DNA of 64,000 bases, from the NCBI RefSeq assembly GCF_016031615.1, contig NZ_JACYXC010000001.1, forward strand, positions 2,852,001 to 2,916,000, read 5' to 3'. Made by a program: the position numbers and the translations under genes. Position 1 is the stretch's first letter. Every line of letters starts with the position of its first letter. The DNA comes from Streptomyces pactum (GTDB taxonomy: Bacteria; Actinomycetota; Actinomycetes; Streptomycetales; Streptomycetaceae). Below the pieces are notes generated by a model. That model was not told the origin of the DNA. It did not search any database and was given only the letters and a program-made list of their open reading frames with translations. This document shows, piece after piece, positions 51,308-60,206 of the stretch.

Positions 51308-51319
51308 CTAGAGTGCCAA
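51293..51319 (-). promoter_or_regulatory. CIRCE operator 2 (HrcA site), groES-groEL1
   Basis: TTAGCACTC-N9-GAGTGCCAA differs from the consensus at one position. It spans the -35 box of the groES promoter. Confidence 0.92.
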
Positions 51320-51512
51320 TCCGGCGGGCGCGTCGGTCTCCGCGTGCGCCCCCTCGGCCCCCCGCGCCCACCGCGGCACCGGCTCCGACCTGCACCGACC
51401 TGCTCCGGCCCGCGCCGAACCGCGCCGACCGGCCGGCCGTGGCCGGGGTGCCGCCGGACGGGCGAGGTCGCCGGCGTCCCCGGCCCGGTCCGCCGACCGG
51501 GAGAATGGGGCC

Positions 51513-52781
51513 GTGGATGCTGACGCCTTCGACCGACTCCTCACCCCCGAGGGGCAGCGGCTCCTGACCGAGCTGCGCGACTACGACCCGGCCCGGGAGC
51601 TGGCCACCGCCACCCGGCTGCGCCGCGACCACCCGGCCGAGCTGGTCTCGGCGGCGCTCGGCCAGGCCCGGCTGCGGCAGCGGGCGGTGGCGAAGTTCGG
51701 CCCGGAGGCGTACCGGATGTACTTCACGCCGGACGGGGTGGAGCAGTCCACCCGCGCCTCGGTGGCCGCCCACCGGGCGCGGCGGTTCGCCGCCCTGGGC
51801 CCCGCCTCGGTCGCCGACCTGTGCGGCGGCATCGGGGGCGACGCCATCGCGCTGGCCCGGGCGGGGATGCGGGTGACCGCGGTGGACCGCTCCCCGCTGG
51901 CCTGCGCGGTGACCCGCGCCAACGCGGCGGCGCTGGGGCTGTCGGAGCTGCTGGCGGTGGAGTGCGCGGACGTCACCGGGTACGACCCGGCCGGTCACGA
52001 GGCCGTCTTCGTGGACCCGGCGCGCCGCGGCGGTGGCCGCGGGCGGATCTTCGACCCGGAGTCCTACTCGCCGCCGCTCTCCTTCGCCGTCACCGCGGCC
52101 CGGTCCGCCCGCTGGGGCGCGGTCAAGGTCGCCCCGGGCATCCCGCACGAGGCGGTGCCCGAGGACGCGGAGGCGGAGTGGATCTCGGACGGCGGTGACG
52201 TGAAGGAAGCGGTGCTGTGGTTCGGCACCGAGCCGGGGGCGCGGCGCGCCACGCTGCTGCCCGCCGGGACCACGCTGACCGGCCGCGGTCTGCCCGACCC
52301 GCCGGTCCGGCCGGTCGGCCGCTACCTCTACGAGCCGGACGGCGCGGTGATCCGGGCGCACCTGGTGGCGGAGGTGGCCGAGGAGGTCGGCGGAGGGCTG
52401 ATCGACCCCACGATCGCCTATGTGACGGCCGACGAGCCGCGGCCGACCCCGTACGCCACCCGGTACGAGATCACCGATGTGCTGCCGTTCCACCTCAAGC
52501 GGCTGAAGGCGCTGCTGCGCGAGCGGGAGGTCGGGACGGTGACGGTGAAGAAGCGCGGCTCGGCGGTGGAGCCGGAGGAGTTGCGCCGGAAGCTGAAGCT
52601 CTCCGGGCGCAACGCGTGCACGGTCTTCCTCACCCGGGTGGCGGGCGCCCCCGGCATGCTGCTGGGCCACCCGTCCCCGGACCCGGCCACCGGACCGTCC
52701 GCCACCGCGGCCACCGGCCCGGCCACCGGACCGTCCGCCACCCCGGGCGCACCGGCCGGCCCGGGCCCGGCCGCGGCCTGA
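51513..52781 (+). CDS. SAM-dependent methyltransferase with THUMP-like C-terminal domain
   Basis: A 422-residue protein. The N-terminal 95 residues are helical, then a class I Rossmann methyltransferase domain shows motif I SVADLCGGIGGDAIALA, VTAVDRSPLAC for the ribose-binding acid, and VFVDPARRGGGRGR resembling the D-P-P-x catalytic loop. The C-terminal half (about 270-395) contains VTVKKRGSAVEPEELRRKL, a THUMP-like RNA-binding region. The family is conserved in actinobacteria and is probably an RNA-modifying enzyme; the target is not established. The tail (about 395-422) is a Pro/Ala/Thr/Gly repeat (PATGPSAT). It starts with GTG, divergent from groES. Confidence 0.86.
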   Translation: MDADAFDRLLTPEGQRLLTELRDYDPARELATATRLRRDHPAELVSAALGQARLRQRAVAKFGPEAYRMYFTPDGVEQSTRASVAAHRARRFAALGPASVADLCGGIGGDAIALARAGMRVTAVDRSPLACAVTRANAAALGLSELLAVECADVTGYDPAGHEAVFVDPARRGGGRGRIFDPESYSPPLSFAVTAARSARWGAVKVAPGIPHEAVPEDAEAEWISDGGDVKEAVLWFGTEPGARRATLLPAGTTLTGRGLPDPPVRPVGRYLYEPDGAVIRAHLVAEVAEEVGGGLIDPTIAYVTADEPRPTPYATRYEITDVLPFHLKRLKALLREREVGTVTVKKRGSAVEPEELRRKLKLSGRNACTVFLTRVAGAPGMLLGHPSPDPATGPSATAATGPATGPSATPGAPAGPGPAAA

Positions 52782-52897
52782 GGGCGGGGCGGGCGCGCCG
52801 GCCGCACCTGCCGGCGGGTGCCGCACCCGCACACCCCACGGCGCCGGGGGCCCGGCCGACGTACGGACGGATAGGCCTGGGGCGCGGGCCCCTGCCG

Positions 52898-53030
52898 GTG
52901 TACGGGGGCCGGGGTACGTGTCCAGCCGGTGTACGGAGGGCGGGGTACGTGTGCTGCCCGTGTACGGAGGCCGGGGCGAGCCCGGTCCGCGTACGGAGGC
53001 CGGCCGGGGCCCTACCGGCCTGCGGAGGCC
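52898..53030. repeat. Five degenerate repeats of about 30 bp
   Basis: GTGTACGGRGGCCGGGG-like units begin near 52898, 52929, 52960, 52989 and 53019, spaced 29-31 bp. They occupy most of the gap upstream of the phosphotransferase gene and are followed by a second, tighter repeat array. Confidence 0.65.
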
Positions 53031-53060
53031 GGGGCGTGGGCCGGCGACCGTCCCGCCGGG

Positions 53061-53136
53061 GCGGTCCGCGGCCGGCGGGGCGGTCCGCGGCCGGCGGGGC
53101 GGTCCGCGGCCGGCGGGGCGGTCCGCGGCCGGCGGC
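53061..53136. repeat. Four tandem 19-bp repeats abutting the phosphotransferase promoter
   Basis: GCGGTCCGCGGCCGGCGGG at 53061, 53080, 53099 and 53118 (the last copy ends in C). Each holds the palindrome CCGCGG. The array ends one base before TAGGGT (53137-53142), the likely -10 of the next gene, so it covers the whole upstream promoter area. Confidence 0.85.
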
Positions 53137-53149
53137 TAGGGTGGCCGCC

Positions 53150-53971
53150 ATGGAGAACCACGTCTTACCCCAGGCACTGTCCCCGGTGGCGCTCGGCGCC
53201 GGCGGCGGCGAGTGGGTACCGGTGACCACCGGCGAGTCGGGGGCCGCCGTGTTCCGTGACGCGGACGCCACCCGGTACGCCAAGTGCGTACCCGCCGCGG
53301 ACGCCGGCGACCTGGCGGCCGAGCGCGACCGGGTCGCCTGGCTGAACGGCCGGGACGTCCCGGGGCCCCGGGTGCTCGACTGGCACTCCGGTCCGGCCGG
53401 CGCCTGCCTGGTGACCGCTGCCGTCCCCGGGGTGCCCGCCGACCGGCTGGCGCCCGCGGACCTGCGGGCCGCCTGGGGGCGGATCGCGGACGCGGTCCGC
53501 CGGCTGCACGGACTGCCCGCGGCGGAGTGCCCGTTCCGCCGGGACCTGGACACCATGGTCGCCCTGGCCCGCGACGTCGTGGCCCGGGACGCGGTGAACC
53601 CGGAGTTCCTCCCCGACGACCAGCAGGGCACGCCCGGCACCGAACTGCTGGCCCGCCTCGTCCCCCAGCTGGCCGAGCGGCGGGCGCAGGAGGCCGCCGA
53701 CACGGTCGTCTGCCACGGAGACCTGTGCCTGCCCAACATCATCGTCGACCCGGACACCGGGGACGTGTCGGGCTTCATCGACCTGGGCCGGCTGGGGACG
53801 GCCGACCGCCACGCCGATCTGGCGCTGCTGCTCGCCAACGCCCGGGAGACCTGGGAGGACGAGGAGCGAGCGCGGGCCGCGGACGCGGCGTTCGCCGAGC
53901 GCTACGGCACCGCCCCGGACCCCGCCCGGCTCCGCTTCCACCTCGACCTGGACCCGCTCACCTGGGGCTGA
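53150..53971 (+). CDS. APH(3'')-like aminoglycoside phosphotransferase family protein
   Basis: A 273-residue kinase-like phosphotransferase. Motifs are the catalytic HGDLCLPNIIVD (Asp191), the metal-binding GFIDLGRLGTADRHADLALL, and the C-terminus DLDPLTWG. The last two blocks strongly resemble streptomycin 3''-phosphotransferases (APH(3'')-I, StrA and the Streptomyces enzyme), which O-phosphorylate streptomycin. The N-terminus is normal for the fold (VTTGESGAAVFR in place of the glycine loop). Resistance specificity cannot be proven from sequence. No streptomycin cluster is nearby. No ribosome site is seen; TAGGGT ends 7 bases before the ATG, so it is probably leaderless. Confidence 0.85.
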   Translation: MENHVLPQALSPVALGAGGGEWVPVTTGESGAAVFRDADATRYAKCVPAADAGDLAAERDRVAWLNGRDVPGPRVLDWHSGPAGACLVTAAVPGVPADRLAPADLRAAWGRIADAVRRLHGLPAAECPFRRDLDTMVALARDVVARDAVNPEFLPDDQQGTPGTELLARLVPQLAERRAQEAADTVVCHGDLCLPNIIVDPDTGDVSGFIDLGRLGTADRHADLALLLANARETWEDEERARAADAAFAERYGTAPDPARLRFHLDLDPLTWG

Positions 53972-54008
53972 CGCCCACCCGCGGCGGCGTCCGGCGAGAA
54001 CGCCACGG

Positions 54009-54051
54009 GCCCCGGACGCCGGCCGGCCTCGTTCCGGCCGGGGTCCGGGGC
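54009..54051. terminator. Hairpin between phosphotransferase and ABC permease genes
   Basis: An 18-bp stem with one mismatch (54009-54026 with 54034-54051) on a 7-base loop, between two convergent genes; it can serve both. Confidence 0.8.
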
Positions 54052-54082
54052 GCTCGGCGGCGCCCCCCCGGGCGTCCGCGGG

Positions 54083-54874
54083 TCAGCGGGCGGCGGCCCG
54101 CTGGTAGGCGCGCGCGGTCAGCGGTATCACCACCGCCAGCAGCGCCGTCAGCGCCACCAGCGACACCAGCACCGGGTGTTCGGCGGGGAACGCGCCGCTC
54201 ACCCGGGTGGTGGGGTTGCCCCACAGTTCGCGGCAGGCGCTGACGACCGAGCTGACCGGGTTCCACTCGCTGATGACCTGGAGCCACTTGGGCAGCCCGT
54301 CCGGCGGGACGAAGGCGTTGGAGAGGAAGGCGAACGGCATGACGATGAACATCGCCAGCTGGTTGACCACCTCCGGGCTGCGCACCACCAGGCCGATCAG
54401 CGCGCCCAGCCAGCACATGCCGAAGCCGAGCAGCAGCAACAGCACGAAGCCCAGCAGGGCCCGGCCGATCCCCTCGTGGGCGCGCCACCCTATGGCCATG
54501 CCGACGGCGGCCATCACCACGCAGCTGAGCGCGGTCATCGCCAGGTCCGAGACGGTCCGGCCCAGCAGCACCGCGTAGCGGGACATGGGCAGCGAACGGA
54601 ACCGGTCCACCAGCCCGTTGTTCAGGTCGGCGGCGACGCCGGCCGCGCTGGTGCCGACCGCGGAGAGCATCACCTGGGTGAAGATGCCGGCCATGATGTA
54701 CTCGCGGTAGCCCCCGCCGCCGGGCACCGTCATCGCGCTGCCGAAGAGGTAGCCGAAGACCAGCACCATCACCACCGGCCCGAGGGTCACGCCGAAGAGC
54801 TTCTCGGGGACCCGGGCGATGTGCCGCATGTGGCGGCCGGTCAGGATCAGGGTGTCGTTGATCAGCTCGCTCAT
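54083..54874 (-). CDS. ABC-2 type exporter permease (DrrB-like)
   Basis: A 263-residue membrane protein with about six helices (VTLGPVVMVLVFGYLFGSAM, LLLLGFGMCWLGALIGLVV and others). Landmarks are GLVDRFRSLPMSRYAVLLGR, typical of DrrB-type permeases, and FVPPDGLPKWLQVISEWNPVS, given here in part. It pairs with the ATPase encoded just upstream; the start overlaps the ATPase stop by 4 bp (ATGA), so translation is coupled. DrrAB systems export anthracyclines and related hydrophobic compounds; the real cargo is not known. Confidence 0.9.
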   Translation of the reverse strand: MSELINDTLILTGRHMRHIARVPEKLFGVTLGPVVMVLVFGYLFGSAMTVPGGGGYREYIMAGIFTQVMLSAVGTSAAGVAADLNNGLVDRFRSLPMSRYAVLLGRTVSDLAMTALSCVVMAAVGMAIGWRAHEGIGRALLGFVLLLLLGFGMCWLGALIGLVVRSPEVVNQLAMFIVMPFAFLSNAFVPPDGLPKWLQVISEWNPVSSVVSACRELWGNPTTRVSGAFPAEHPVLVSLVALTALLAVVIPLTARAYQRAAAR

Positions 54875-55992
54875 GACGCGGTCCGCTCCTCCGCCTTACC
54901 GGTCCCGGCCTGCCCGGTCCCGGCGTGCTCCGTCTCCGTCCGGCCGGTCCCGGCCCGCTCCGTCCCGGCCCGCTCCGTCTCCGTCGGGCCGGCCTCCGCC
55001 TGCCCGGGCTTCGCCTGCCCGGCCTCCGTGCGCCCGGCGGCGGGCCGTCCGGCGTCCGCGCCGCGGCCGGTGAGGGAGAGGAAGACGTGGTCCAGCGACG
55101 GCCGGCGCATCGCGAAGTCCACCACCTCCACCCGGTTCTCCCGCAGGGCGTTGGCGGTGTCGGCGATCGCGTCGATCCCGGACTCCACCGGCGCGGAGAC
55201 GGTACGGCCGTCCTCGCCGACGGTGACCCGGCCGACCGCCACCTTCTCCAGCAGCGTGGCGGTCGCGGCGGCGTCCGCGGGGTCCGCCAGGGTGACCTCC
55301 AGCACCTCCCCGCCGACCGTGCGCTTGAGCTGGTCCGGGGTCCCCTCGGCGATGAGCGTGCCCTGGTCGATCACCGCGATCCGGTCGGCGAGCTGGTCCG
55401 CCTCCTCCAGGTACTGGGTGGTGAGGAGGACCGTGACGCCCTTGGCGACCTGCTCGCGGACCATGTCCCACAGCGTCATCCGGCTGCTCGGGTCCAGCCC
55501 GGTGGTCGGCTCGTCCAGGAAGAGCACCTCCGGATCGACCAGCAGGCTGGCGGCGAGGTCCAGGCGCCGGCGCATGCCGCCGGAGTAGCCCTGGGTCACC
55601 CGGTCGGCCGCCCCCGCCAGTTCGAACTTCTCCAGCAGCTCGGCGGCGCGCTCCTGGGCGCGCCGGCGCCCCATCCGGTAGAGCCGCCCGATGAGCACCA
55701 GGTTCTCGCGGCCGGTGAGCTTCTCGTCCACCGCCGCGTACTGCCCGGCCAGGCCGATCCGCTCACGGACCTGCCGGGACTGGGTGGCCACGTCGTACCC
55801 GGCGACCCTGGCGCGTCCCTGGTCGGGCGTCAGCAGCGTGGACAGGATGCGGACCGAGGTGGTCTTCCCCGCGCCGTTGGGCCCCAGCAGGCCCAGCACC
55901 GTGCCGCGCGGCACCGTCAGGTCCACGCCGCGCAGCGCCTCGTGCTGCCGGTACCGCTTCCGGAGTCCCTCTGCTTCGATCGCCGCTTCCAT
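54871..55992 (-). CDS. ABC exporter ATPase (DrrA-like)
   Basis: A 373-residue ATPase. Walker A GPNGAGKTTS, signature YSGGMRRRLDLAASL, Walker B VLFLDEPTTGLD and the H-loop region LLTTQYLEEADQLADR are all intact. The DrrA-type C-terminal domain follows (about 225-305). The last 65 residues are a Thr/Glu/Gly/Ala repeat tail (units like GTGRTETE and RAGTE) with no helical character, reading over GC-rich near-repeats. The first codon is ATG in MEAAIEAEGLRKRYRQHEAL. It forms a two-gene operon with the permease. Confidence 0.92.
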   Translation of the reverse strand: MEAAIEAEGLRKRYRQHEALRGVDLTVPRGTVLGLLGPNGAGKTTSVRILSTLLTPDQGRARVAGYDVATQSRQVRERIGLAGQYAAVDEKLTGRENLVLIGRLYRMGRRRAQERAAELLEKFELAGAADRVTQGYSGGMRRRLDLAASLLVDPEVLFLDEPTTGLDPSSRMTLWDMVREQVAKGVTVLLTTQYLEEADQLADRIAVIDQGTLIAEGTPDQLKRTVGGEVLEVTLADPADAAATATLLEKVAVGRVTVGEDGRTVSAPVESGIDAIADTANALRENRVEVVDFAMRRPSLDHVFLSLTGRGADAGRPAAGRTEAGQAKPGQAEAGPTETERAGTERAGTGRTETEHAGTGQAGTGKAEERTAS

Positions 55993-56941
55993 GTACCCGC
56001 CTCAAGGAGTTCGCTTCCGCCCCACCGTGGCACCCGGCGTGACCGGGAGATGCGAAGTGACCGGAAACTGCCAGCGGAAGCGGAAGGGTTCGCACCGCAC
56101 AGCGGCCCGGTCACCGCCGTATCGTCACCGCTCCACCGCGGCCTCACCGCCGCATCCGCGCCGCGTCCGGGTCCGACTGCCGGAGCCCCGTACGGCCGAT
56201 ACACGGCCGCGTCCCCGGGCCGTACGGGCGGCCGGGCACCGGGGCCGCGGGCGCCCGAGCCCCGGCCTTCGGCGGGCGGTACGCCCGAGGTGGGCGCCGC
56301 GGGGACGGGTGCCTGTAGACGGCACCTTCCTGCCACGGGCGGAGGACGGCGCCGACGTCCGGGCCGGCCCCGCCGGCCGGTCCCCGTGCCCGCCGCGACC
56401 GTGCCCGCGCGCCGGCCGGACGGCGCATCCCGGCGACCGGGCACCGCACCCCGGCCATCGGACACGCCGCCGGAGCGGCAGGGAACGGGCAAGGAACGGG
56501 CAAGGAACGGGTGTCGGCCGACCGTTCGGGACGTCCACTCCGATGCCGTCCAGTCCTTTTTCGGCCGGATTCGGCGGCGCCTTCGCGCTCGCGGTTGCCC
56601 TCGCGGCTGTCCCCGTGGCGGCCTCCGTCGCGGCTCTCCTGGACGGCCTCCGCCGAGGCCCTCCGAGCTGCCCCCGCCGCCGCCGCGGCGCCGGCAGCGC
56701 CCGGTCGCGTCCTGCCGGTGCCCGCCGCTCCCCCGCGCCCCGGTCGTCCGGGAATACCGGCGACACCGGCCGCCTCACGGGAACCGGGCACCGTCGGCAC
56801 CGGCCGCACCATCGGAACCGGGCTCCGGCGGCGCCGGCGGGCACCGCCGCGCAGGAAGCTGCCATCGGCACGGCACACCACTGACACCTTCCTGACATGC
56901 ACATATCGGCGCGTTGTCTTCCGTCACTAATGTGCGGCACC
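55993..56941. other. 949-bp intergenic region
   Basis: This lies between two divergent genes. The first 120 bases likely carry the ABC operon promoter. The element AAGGAACGGGC is tandemly repeated at 56491-56511. A short hydrophobic frame around 56544-56660 (AGFGGAFALAVALAAVPVAA) and long Arg/Pro frames on both strands do not look like genes. A -10-like TAATGT (56928-56933) directly precedes the polyprenyl synthase start. Confidence 0.4.
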
Positions 56942-58030
56942 ATGGCCGCCTTTTCGAGCAACACCGCGCCGGACGCCTCCATGGTCGGCGAACTCGCCAT
57001 CGCCGATCCGGCGCTCGCCGCCCGGCTGGCGGACGGGTTGCGGGAGGCGGAGGAGCGGCTCCGCGGGTACGGCGCCGAGGCGGGCGACCCCCGGGTCGCC
57101 GAGATCGTCGGCCATCTGATCGGCACCGGGGGCAAGCGGCTCCGCCCCATGCTCGCCCTGCTCGGCGGGGAGTTCGGCACCCCGGACCCGGTGGTGACCG
57201 TCAAGGCGGCGGCCCTGGCGGAGATCGTCCACGTCGCCTCGCTCTACCACGACGACGTGATGGACCAGGCCCGCACCCGGCGCGGCGTGCCCAGCGTCAA
57301 CGAGCGCTGGGGGAACCGTACGGCGGTACTGGCCGGCAACTGGCTGCTCGCCAAGGCGGCCTGGCTGGCCGCCGAGCTCGGTGCCGAGACCGTCCGGCTC
57401 CAGGCCCGGGTCACCAACCGGCTGGTCCACGGCCAGGTCCGGGAGCTGGCCGGCTCCTACGACGGCCAGGACGCGCTGTCCCACTACTTCAACGTGGTCT
57501 CCGGCAAGTCGGCGGCGCTGATCGCGATGGCGCTGCAGATCGGCGCGGTGCAGGCGGGGGTGGCGGACGCCGAGGTGCAGGCGCTCGCGGAGTACGGCGA
57601 GCACCTGGGCGTGGCCTTCCAGATAGCCGACGACATCCTCGACATCACCTCCTCCTCGGCGGTCCTCGGCAAGGAACAGGGCAAGGACCTCGCCATCGGC
57701 GTCGCCAGCCTCCCGGTGCTGATCGCGCTGACCGACGACGGCCCGGAGACCGCGGAGCTGCGCCGGCTGCTCACCGCCGGACGCGCCGGATCCGCCGGCG
57801 CCCCGGAGGCCGGGGGCCCGGGCAGCGGCCCGCGCGCCGGGGGTCCGGGGACCACGACCCTGCCGCACACCGTCGCCCTGCTGGAGTCCACCGGGGTGCT
57901 GGACCAGGCCCGGTCGATGATGCACGACCGCCTCGCCCGCGCCCGGGTCTCCCTGGCGCTGCTGCCGGACGTACCGGCCAAGCAGGTGCTGCACTCGCTC
58001 TGCGACTTCGTGGCCCGCCGGGACCACTGA
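56942..58030 (+). CDS. Polyprenyl diphosphate synthase (long-chain trans-prenyltransferase)
   Basis: A 362-residue all-helical enzyme that condenses isopentenyl diphosphate units. The first Asp-rich motif DDVMD (about 104-108, followed by QARTRRG) and the second DDILD (about 230-234) are intact, as is GGKRLRPMLALL. The residues just before the first motif, VASLYH, have a small residue followed by a Ser-Leu-Tyr chain-length region, which suits a long-chain product such as a menaquinone side chain. An Ala/Gly/Pro-rich insertion (about 280-300) is present. ATG 56942 is chosen because TAATGT ends 8 bases before it; in-frame ATGs at 56897 and 56930 are alternatives, none with a ribosome site. Confidence 0.9.
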   Translation: MAAFSSNTAPDASMVGELAIADPALAARLADGLREAEERLRGYGAEAGDPRVAEIVGHLIGTGGKRLRPMLALLGGEFGTPDPVVTVKAAALAEIVHVASLYHDDVMDQARTRRGVPSVNERWGNRTAVLAGNWLLAKAAWLAAELGAETVRLQARVTNRLVHGQVRELAGSYDGQDALSHYFNVVSGKSAALIAMALQIGAVQAGVADAEVQALAEYGEHLGVAFQIADDILDITSSSAVLGKEQGKDLAIGVASLPVLIALTDDGPETAELRRLLTAGRAGSAGAPEAGGPGSGPRAGGPGTTTLPHTVALLESTGVLDQARSMMHDRLARARVSLALLPDVPAKQVLHSLCDFVARRDH

Positions 58031-58039
58031 CCACCGCCG

Positions 58040-58233
58040 CGCGCAGGGGGCCGCGGCCACCCCCGCAGGGGCCACCGGTCCCACCCGTAGGGGCCACCGA
58101 CCACCCCGTAGGGGCGACCGGCCACCTCCCATAGGGGGCCACGGACCGCCCCGTACGGGCGGCAGGCCACTTCCCGTAGGGGCCACCGACCGCCCCGACG
58201 GGCGGCCGGCCACTTCCCCGTACGGGCCTGAGG
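58040..58233. repeat. Eight to nine degenerate repeats of about 21-23 bp
   Basis: The unit CCCGTAGGGGCCACCGACC recurs with variations across nearly the whole 308-bp gap after the polyprenyl synthase gene (for example near 58062, 58084, 58105, 58128, 58150 and 58175). Each contains a short inverted CCCGTANGGG. The likely leaderless promoter of the NAT gene (TACCGT, 58326-58331) lies downstream. Confidence 0.65.
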
Positions 58234-58338
58234 CCCGTGCACCGGCGCCTCTGGCCGCCGTCCTACGACCATCGGCGGACGCCGCTCACGCCACCGGCCC
58301 GACGCGCCGGCCCGCGGCCGCCCCGTACCGTCGGGGGC

Positions 58339-59259
58339 ATGACCGACGCACCCGACACGAAGACGAGCACCCCCGCCTCCCCGGCCGGGACGGCCGGCAC
58401 CGCACCGCACTCCGCGTCACCGCTCGACCTCGACGCCTATCTGGCCCGCACCGGCTGGTCGGGGGAGCGCCGGGCGACCGTGGAGACGCTGCGTTCGCTG
58501 CACCGGGCGCATCTGGAGGCCATCCCGTTCGAGAACCTGCAGCCGCTGCTGGACACCGCGCCCTCGCTGGCCCTGCCGGACCTCCAGGACAAGCTGGTGC
58601 GCAGCCGGCGCGGCGGCTACTGCTTCGAGCAGAACACCCTCTTCACCGCGGTGCTGGAGGCGTTCGGCTTCCGCGTCACCCGCTTCGCCGCCCGGGTGGT
58701 GCTGGGCGCCGGGCCCGGGGACGTCCGGCCGCGCACCCACATGACGCTGGCGGTACAGGTGCCCGCGGCGGCCCCCGGCGACCCGGTCCGGACCTACCTC
58801 GCCGACGTCGGATACGGCAGCGTCGGCGGTCTGTACGAGGCGATACCGCTGGTGGCGGACGTGGAGGTGGCGGACGGAGTACGGTCGCACCGCCTGATCC
58901 GCCGGCCGCACCACGGGCCGTCGGACCTGTGGACGCTCCAGGCCCGCCAGGGCGGGGTGTGGACCGACCAGTACACCTTCACCGAGGAGCCGTTCGAACA
59001 CCCCGACTTCGAGGTGTTCAACTGGCACGTCGGGACCAATCCGCGCTCACCGTTCCGGTACAGCCTGATCGCCCAGCGGACCTTCCCCACCCGCCACCTG
59101 GCGCTGCACAACCGCACCGTGGTGGAGACGCGCGAGGACGGCTCGGCCGAGGAGCGGCGGCTGGGCGACGACGAGGACCTGGTGGCGGTCCTGGCCCGCG
59201 ACTTCGGCATCGAGCTGCCGCCGGGCACCCGGTTCCCCACGGACCTCACCGGCGCCTGA
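58339..59259 (+). CDS. nat: Arylamine N-acetyltransferase
   Basis: A 306-residue acyl-CoA-dependent transferase. The Cys-His-Asp triad is visible: Cys95 in RRGGYCFEQN, His134 in RTHMTLAV, Asp156 in ADVGYGSVGG. The typical FENLQPLL and RFPTDL regions are present. NATs acetylate arylamines and hydrazines, and relatives close amide rings in antibiotics. The N-terminal 25 residues are a Thr/Ala/Pro extension; residues 143-150 form a small insertion. TACCGT ends 7 bases before the ATG with no ribosome site, suggesting a leaderless mRNA. Beyond the stop, a 22-bp sequence (59275-59296) is repeated exactly at 59374-59395. Confidence 0.93.
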   Translation: MTDAPDTKTSTPASPAGTAGTAPHSASPLDLDAYLARTGWSGERRATVETLRSLHRAHLEAIPFENLQPLLDTAPSLALPDLQDKLVRSRRGGYCFEQNTLFTAVLEAFGFRVTRFAARVVLGAGPGDVRPRTHMTLAVQVPAAAPGDPVRTYLADVGYGSVGGLYEAIPLVADVEVADGVRSHRLIRRPHHGPSDLWTLQARQGGVWTDQYTFTEEPFEHPDFEVFNWHVGTNPRSPFRYSLIAQRTFPTRHLALHNRTVVETREDGSAEERRLGDDEDLVAVLARDFGIELPPGTRFPTDLTGA

Positions 59260-59450
59260 CGGACGGCCTCGCGACCGGCACCTGACGACCGTTTCCCGGC
59301 CGCCCCGCGCCCGCCGGCCGCCTCCCGGCGCCGGCCCCGCACCACCGGCACCCTGACGGCCGGGCCCGGACCGCCGGCACCTGACGACCGTTTCCGCCCG
59401 CCCGCCGGGGCCCCGTGGCCCGGCGCCGCGGGACCCGGTGGCCCGGCGGC

Positions 59451-60206
59451 TCAGCGGTGGGCGCCGCCGCGGGGGCGCGCCGGCGGGCCCAGTTCACGGA
59501 TGACCAGGCGGTAGAAGTCCGCCGCCTTCAGCAGCCCGGCCCCGCCCATGACGGCGAGGACCGCCCCGAGGCCGAGGGCGGCCGGGAACGACAGGACGCC
59601 GGGCGGGCCGGAGAGCGCCGCGGTGAGCCCGAGGGCCAGCCCGCCGCCGCACACCGCCAGGGCGGAGAGGACCAGCAGCCGGGCCTGCCGGGGCACGTAC
59701 CAGTGGGCCCGGCGGTCCGGGTCCCGGTCGAGCAGGGCCCAGCGTCGCAGCTCGGCGCGGGCCCGCAGGTCCTCGCGGGCCGCCTGCCCGAGTGCCAGGG
59801 CGGACGGCGCCGCCAGTGCCCCGGCCAGCAGCAGACAGCCACCGCCGGCGGCCGCCCCGAACACGTCGCCGTCCGCGAGGTAGCCGACCCCCGGCACGGC
59901 GAGCAGCCACCCGACCACCAGCAGCGCCGTGCCGAGCCACAGCAGCAGGGTGCGGCGCTCGGCGAGGTGGTGACCGGCCAGCTCGGCCAGCGCCCGGCTC
60001 CGCGCGGCGCGCAGCGCCTCCCGGCCGGGGCCGAAGGCCGTGCCCGGCTCCGTCGGCGCCACGTCCGCGGGGGGCCGCCCGGACCGGGCCGCCGGGACGC
60101 CGGGGGCGTCCGGGCCGTCCTCCGGCGCGGGGCAGGCGGACGGCGGCGGGGACAGGGGCGGGAACGGCGGTGCCGGGCACGGGGACGAGGGCGTACGAAC
60201 GCTCAT
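59451..60206 (-). CDS. Membrane protein of unknown function
   Basis: A 251-residue protein. A Pro-rich N-terminal region (about 1-60) precedes a helical segment (REALRAARSRALAELAGHHLA), then two membrane helices (LLLWLGTALLVVGWLLAVPG and AAAGGGCLLLAGALAAPSAL), a basic cytoplasmic segment with DRRAHWYVPRQARLLV, and two more helices (LSALAVCGGGLALGLTAAL, AALGLGAVLAVMGGAGLL). No catalytic motif is recognised. It stands alone and convergent with nat. I do not recognise the family. Confidence 0.75.
   Translation of the reverse strand: MSVRTPSSPCPAPPFPPLSPPPSACPAPEDGPDAPGVPAARSGRPPADVAPTEPGTAFGPGREALRAARSRALAELAGHHLAERRTLLLWLGTALLVVGWLLAVPGVGYLADGDVFGAAAGGGCLLLAGALAAPSALALGQAAREDLRARAELRRWALLDRDPDRRAHWYVPRQARLLVLSALAVCGGGLALGLTAALSGPPGVLSFPAALGLGAVLAVMGGAGLLKAADFYRLVIRELGPPARPRGGAHR

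Noticed and set aside
56144..56902. Minus-strand frame MHVRKVSVVC upstream of the polyprenyl synthase
   Set aside because: It is Arg/Gly/Ala low-complexity after 15 residues; the A/T-rich end belongs to the synthase promoter.
56897..56941. A short leader peptide (MHISARCLPSLMCG) for the polyprenyl synthase
   Set aside because: It is in frame with the synthase without a stop, so it is an alternative N-terminus rather than a separate leader.
58040..58233. A CRISPR array in the repeat region before nat
   Set aside because: Units are only about 21-23 bp, variable, and contiguous without spacers; no cas gene is near.
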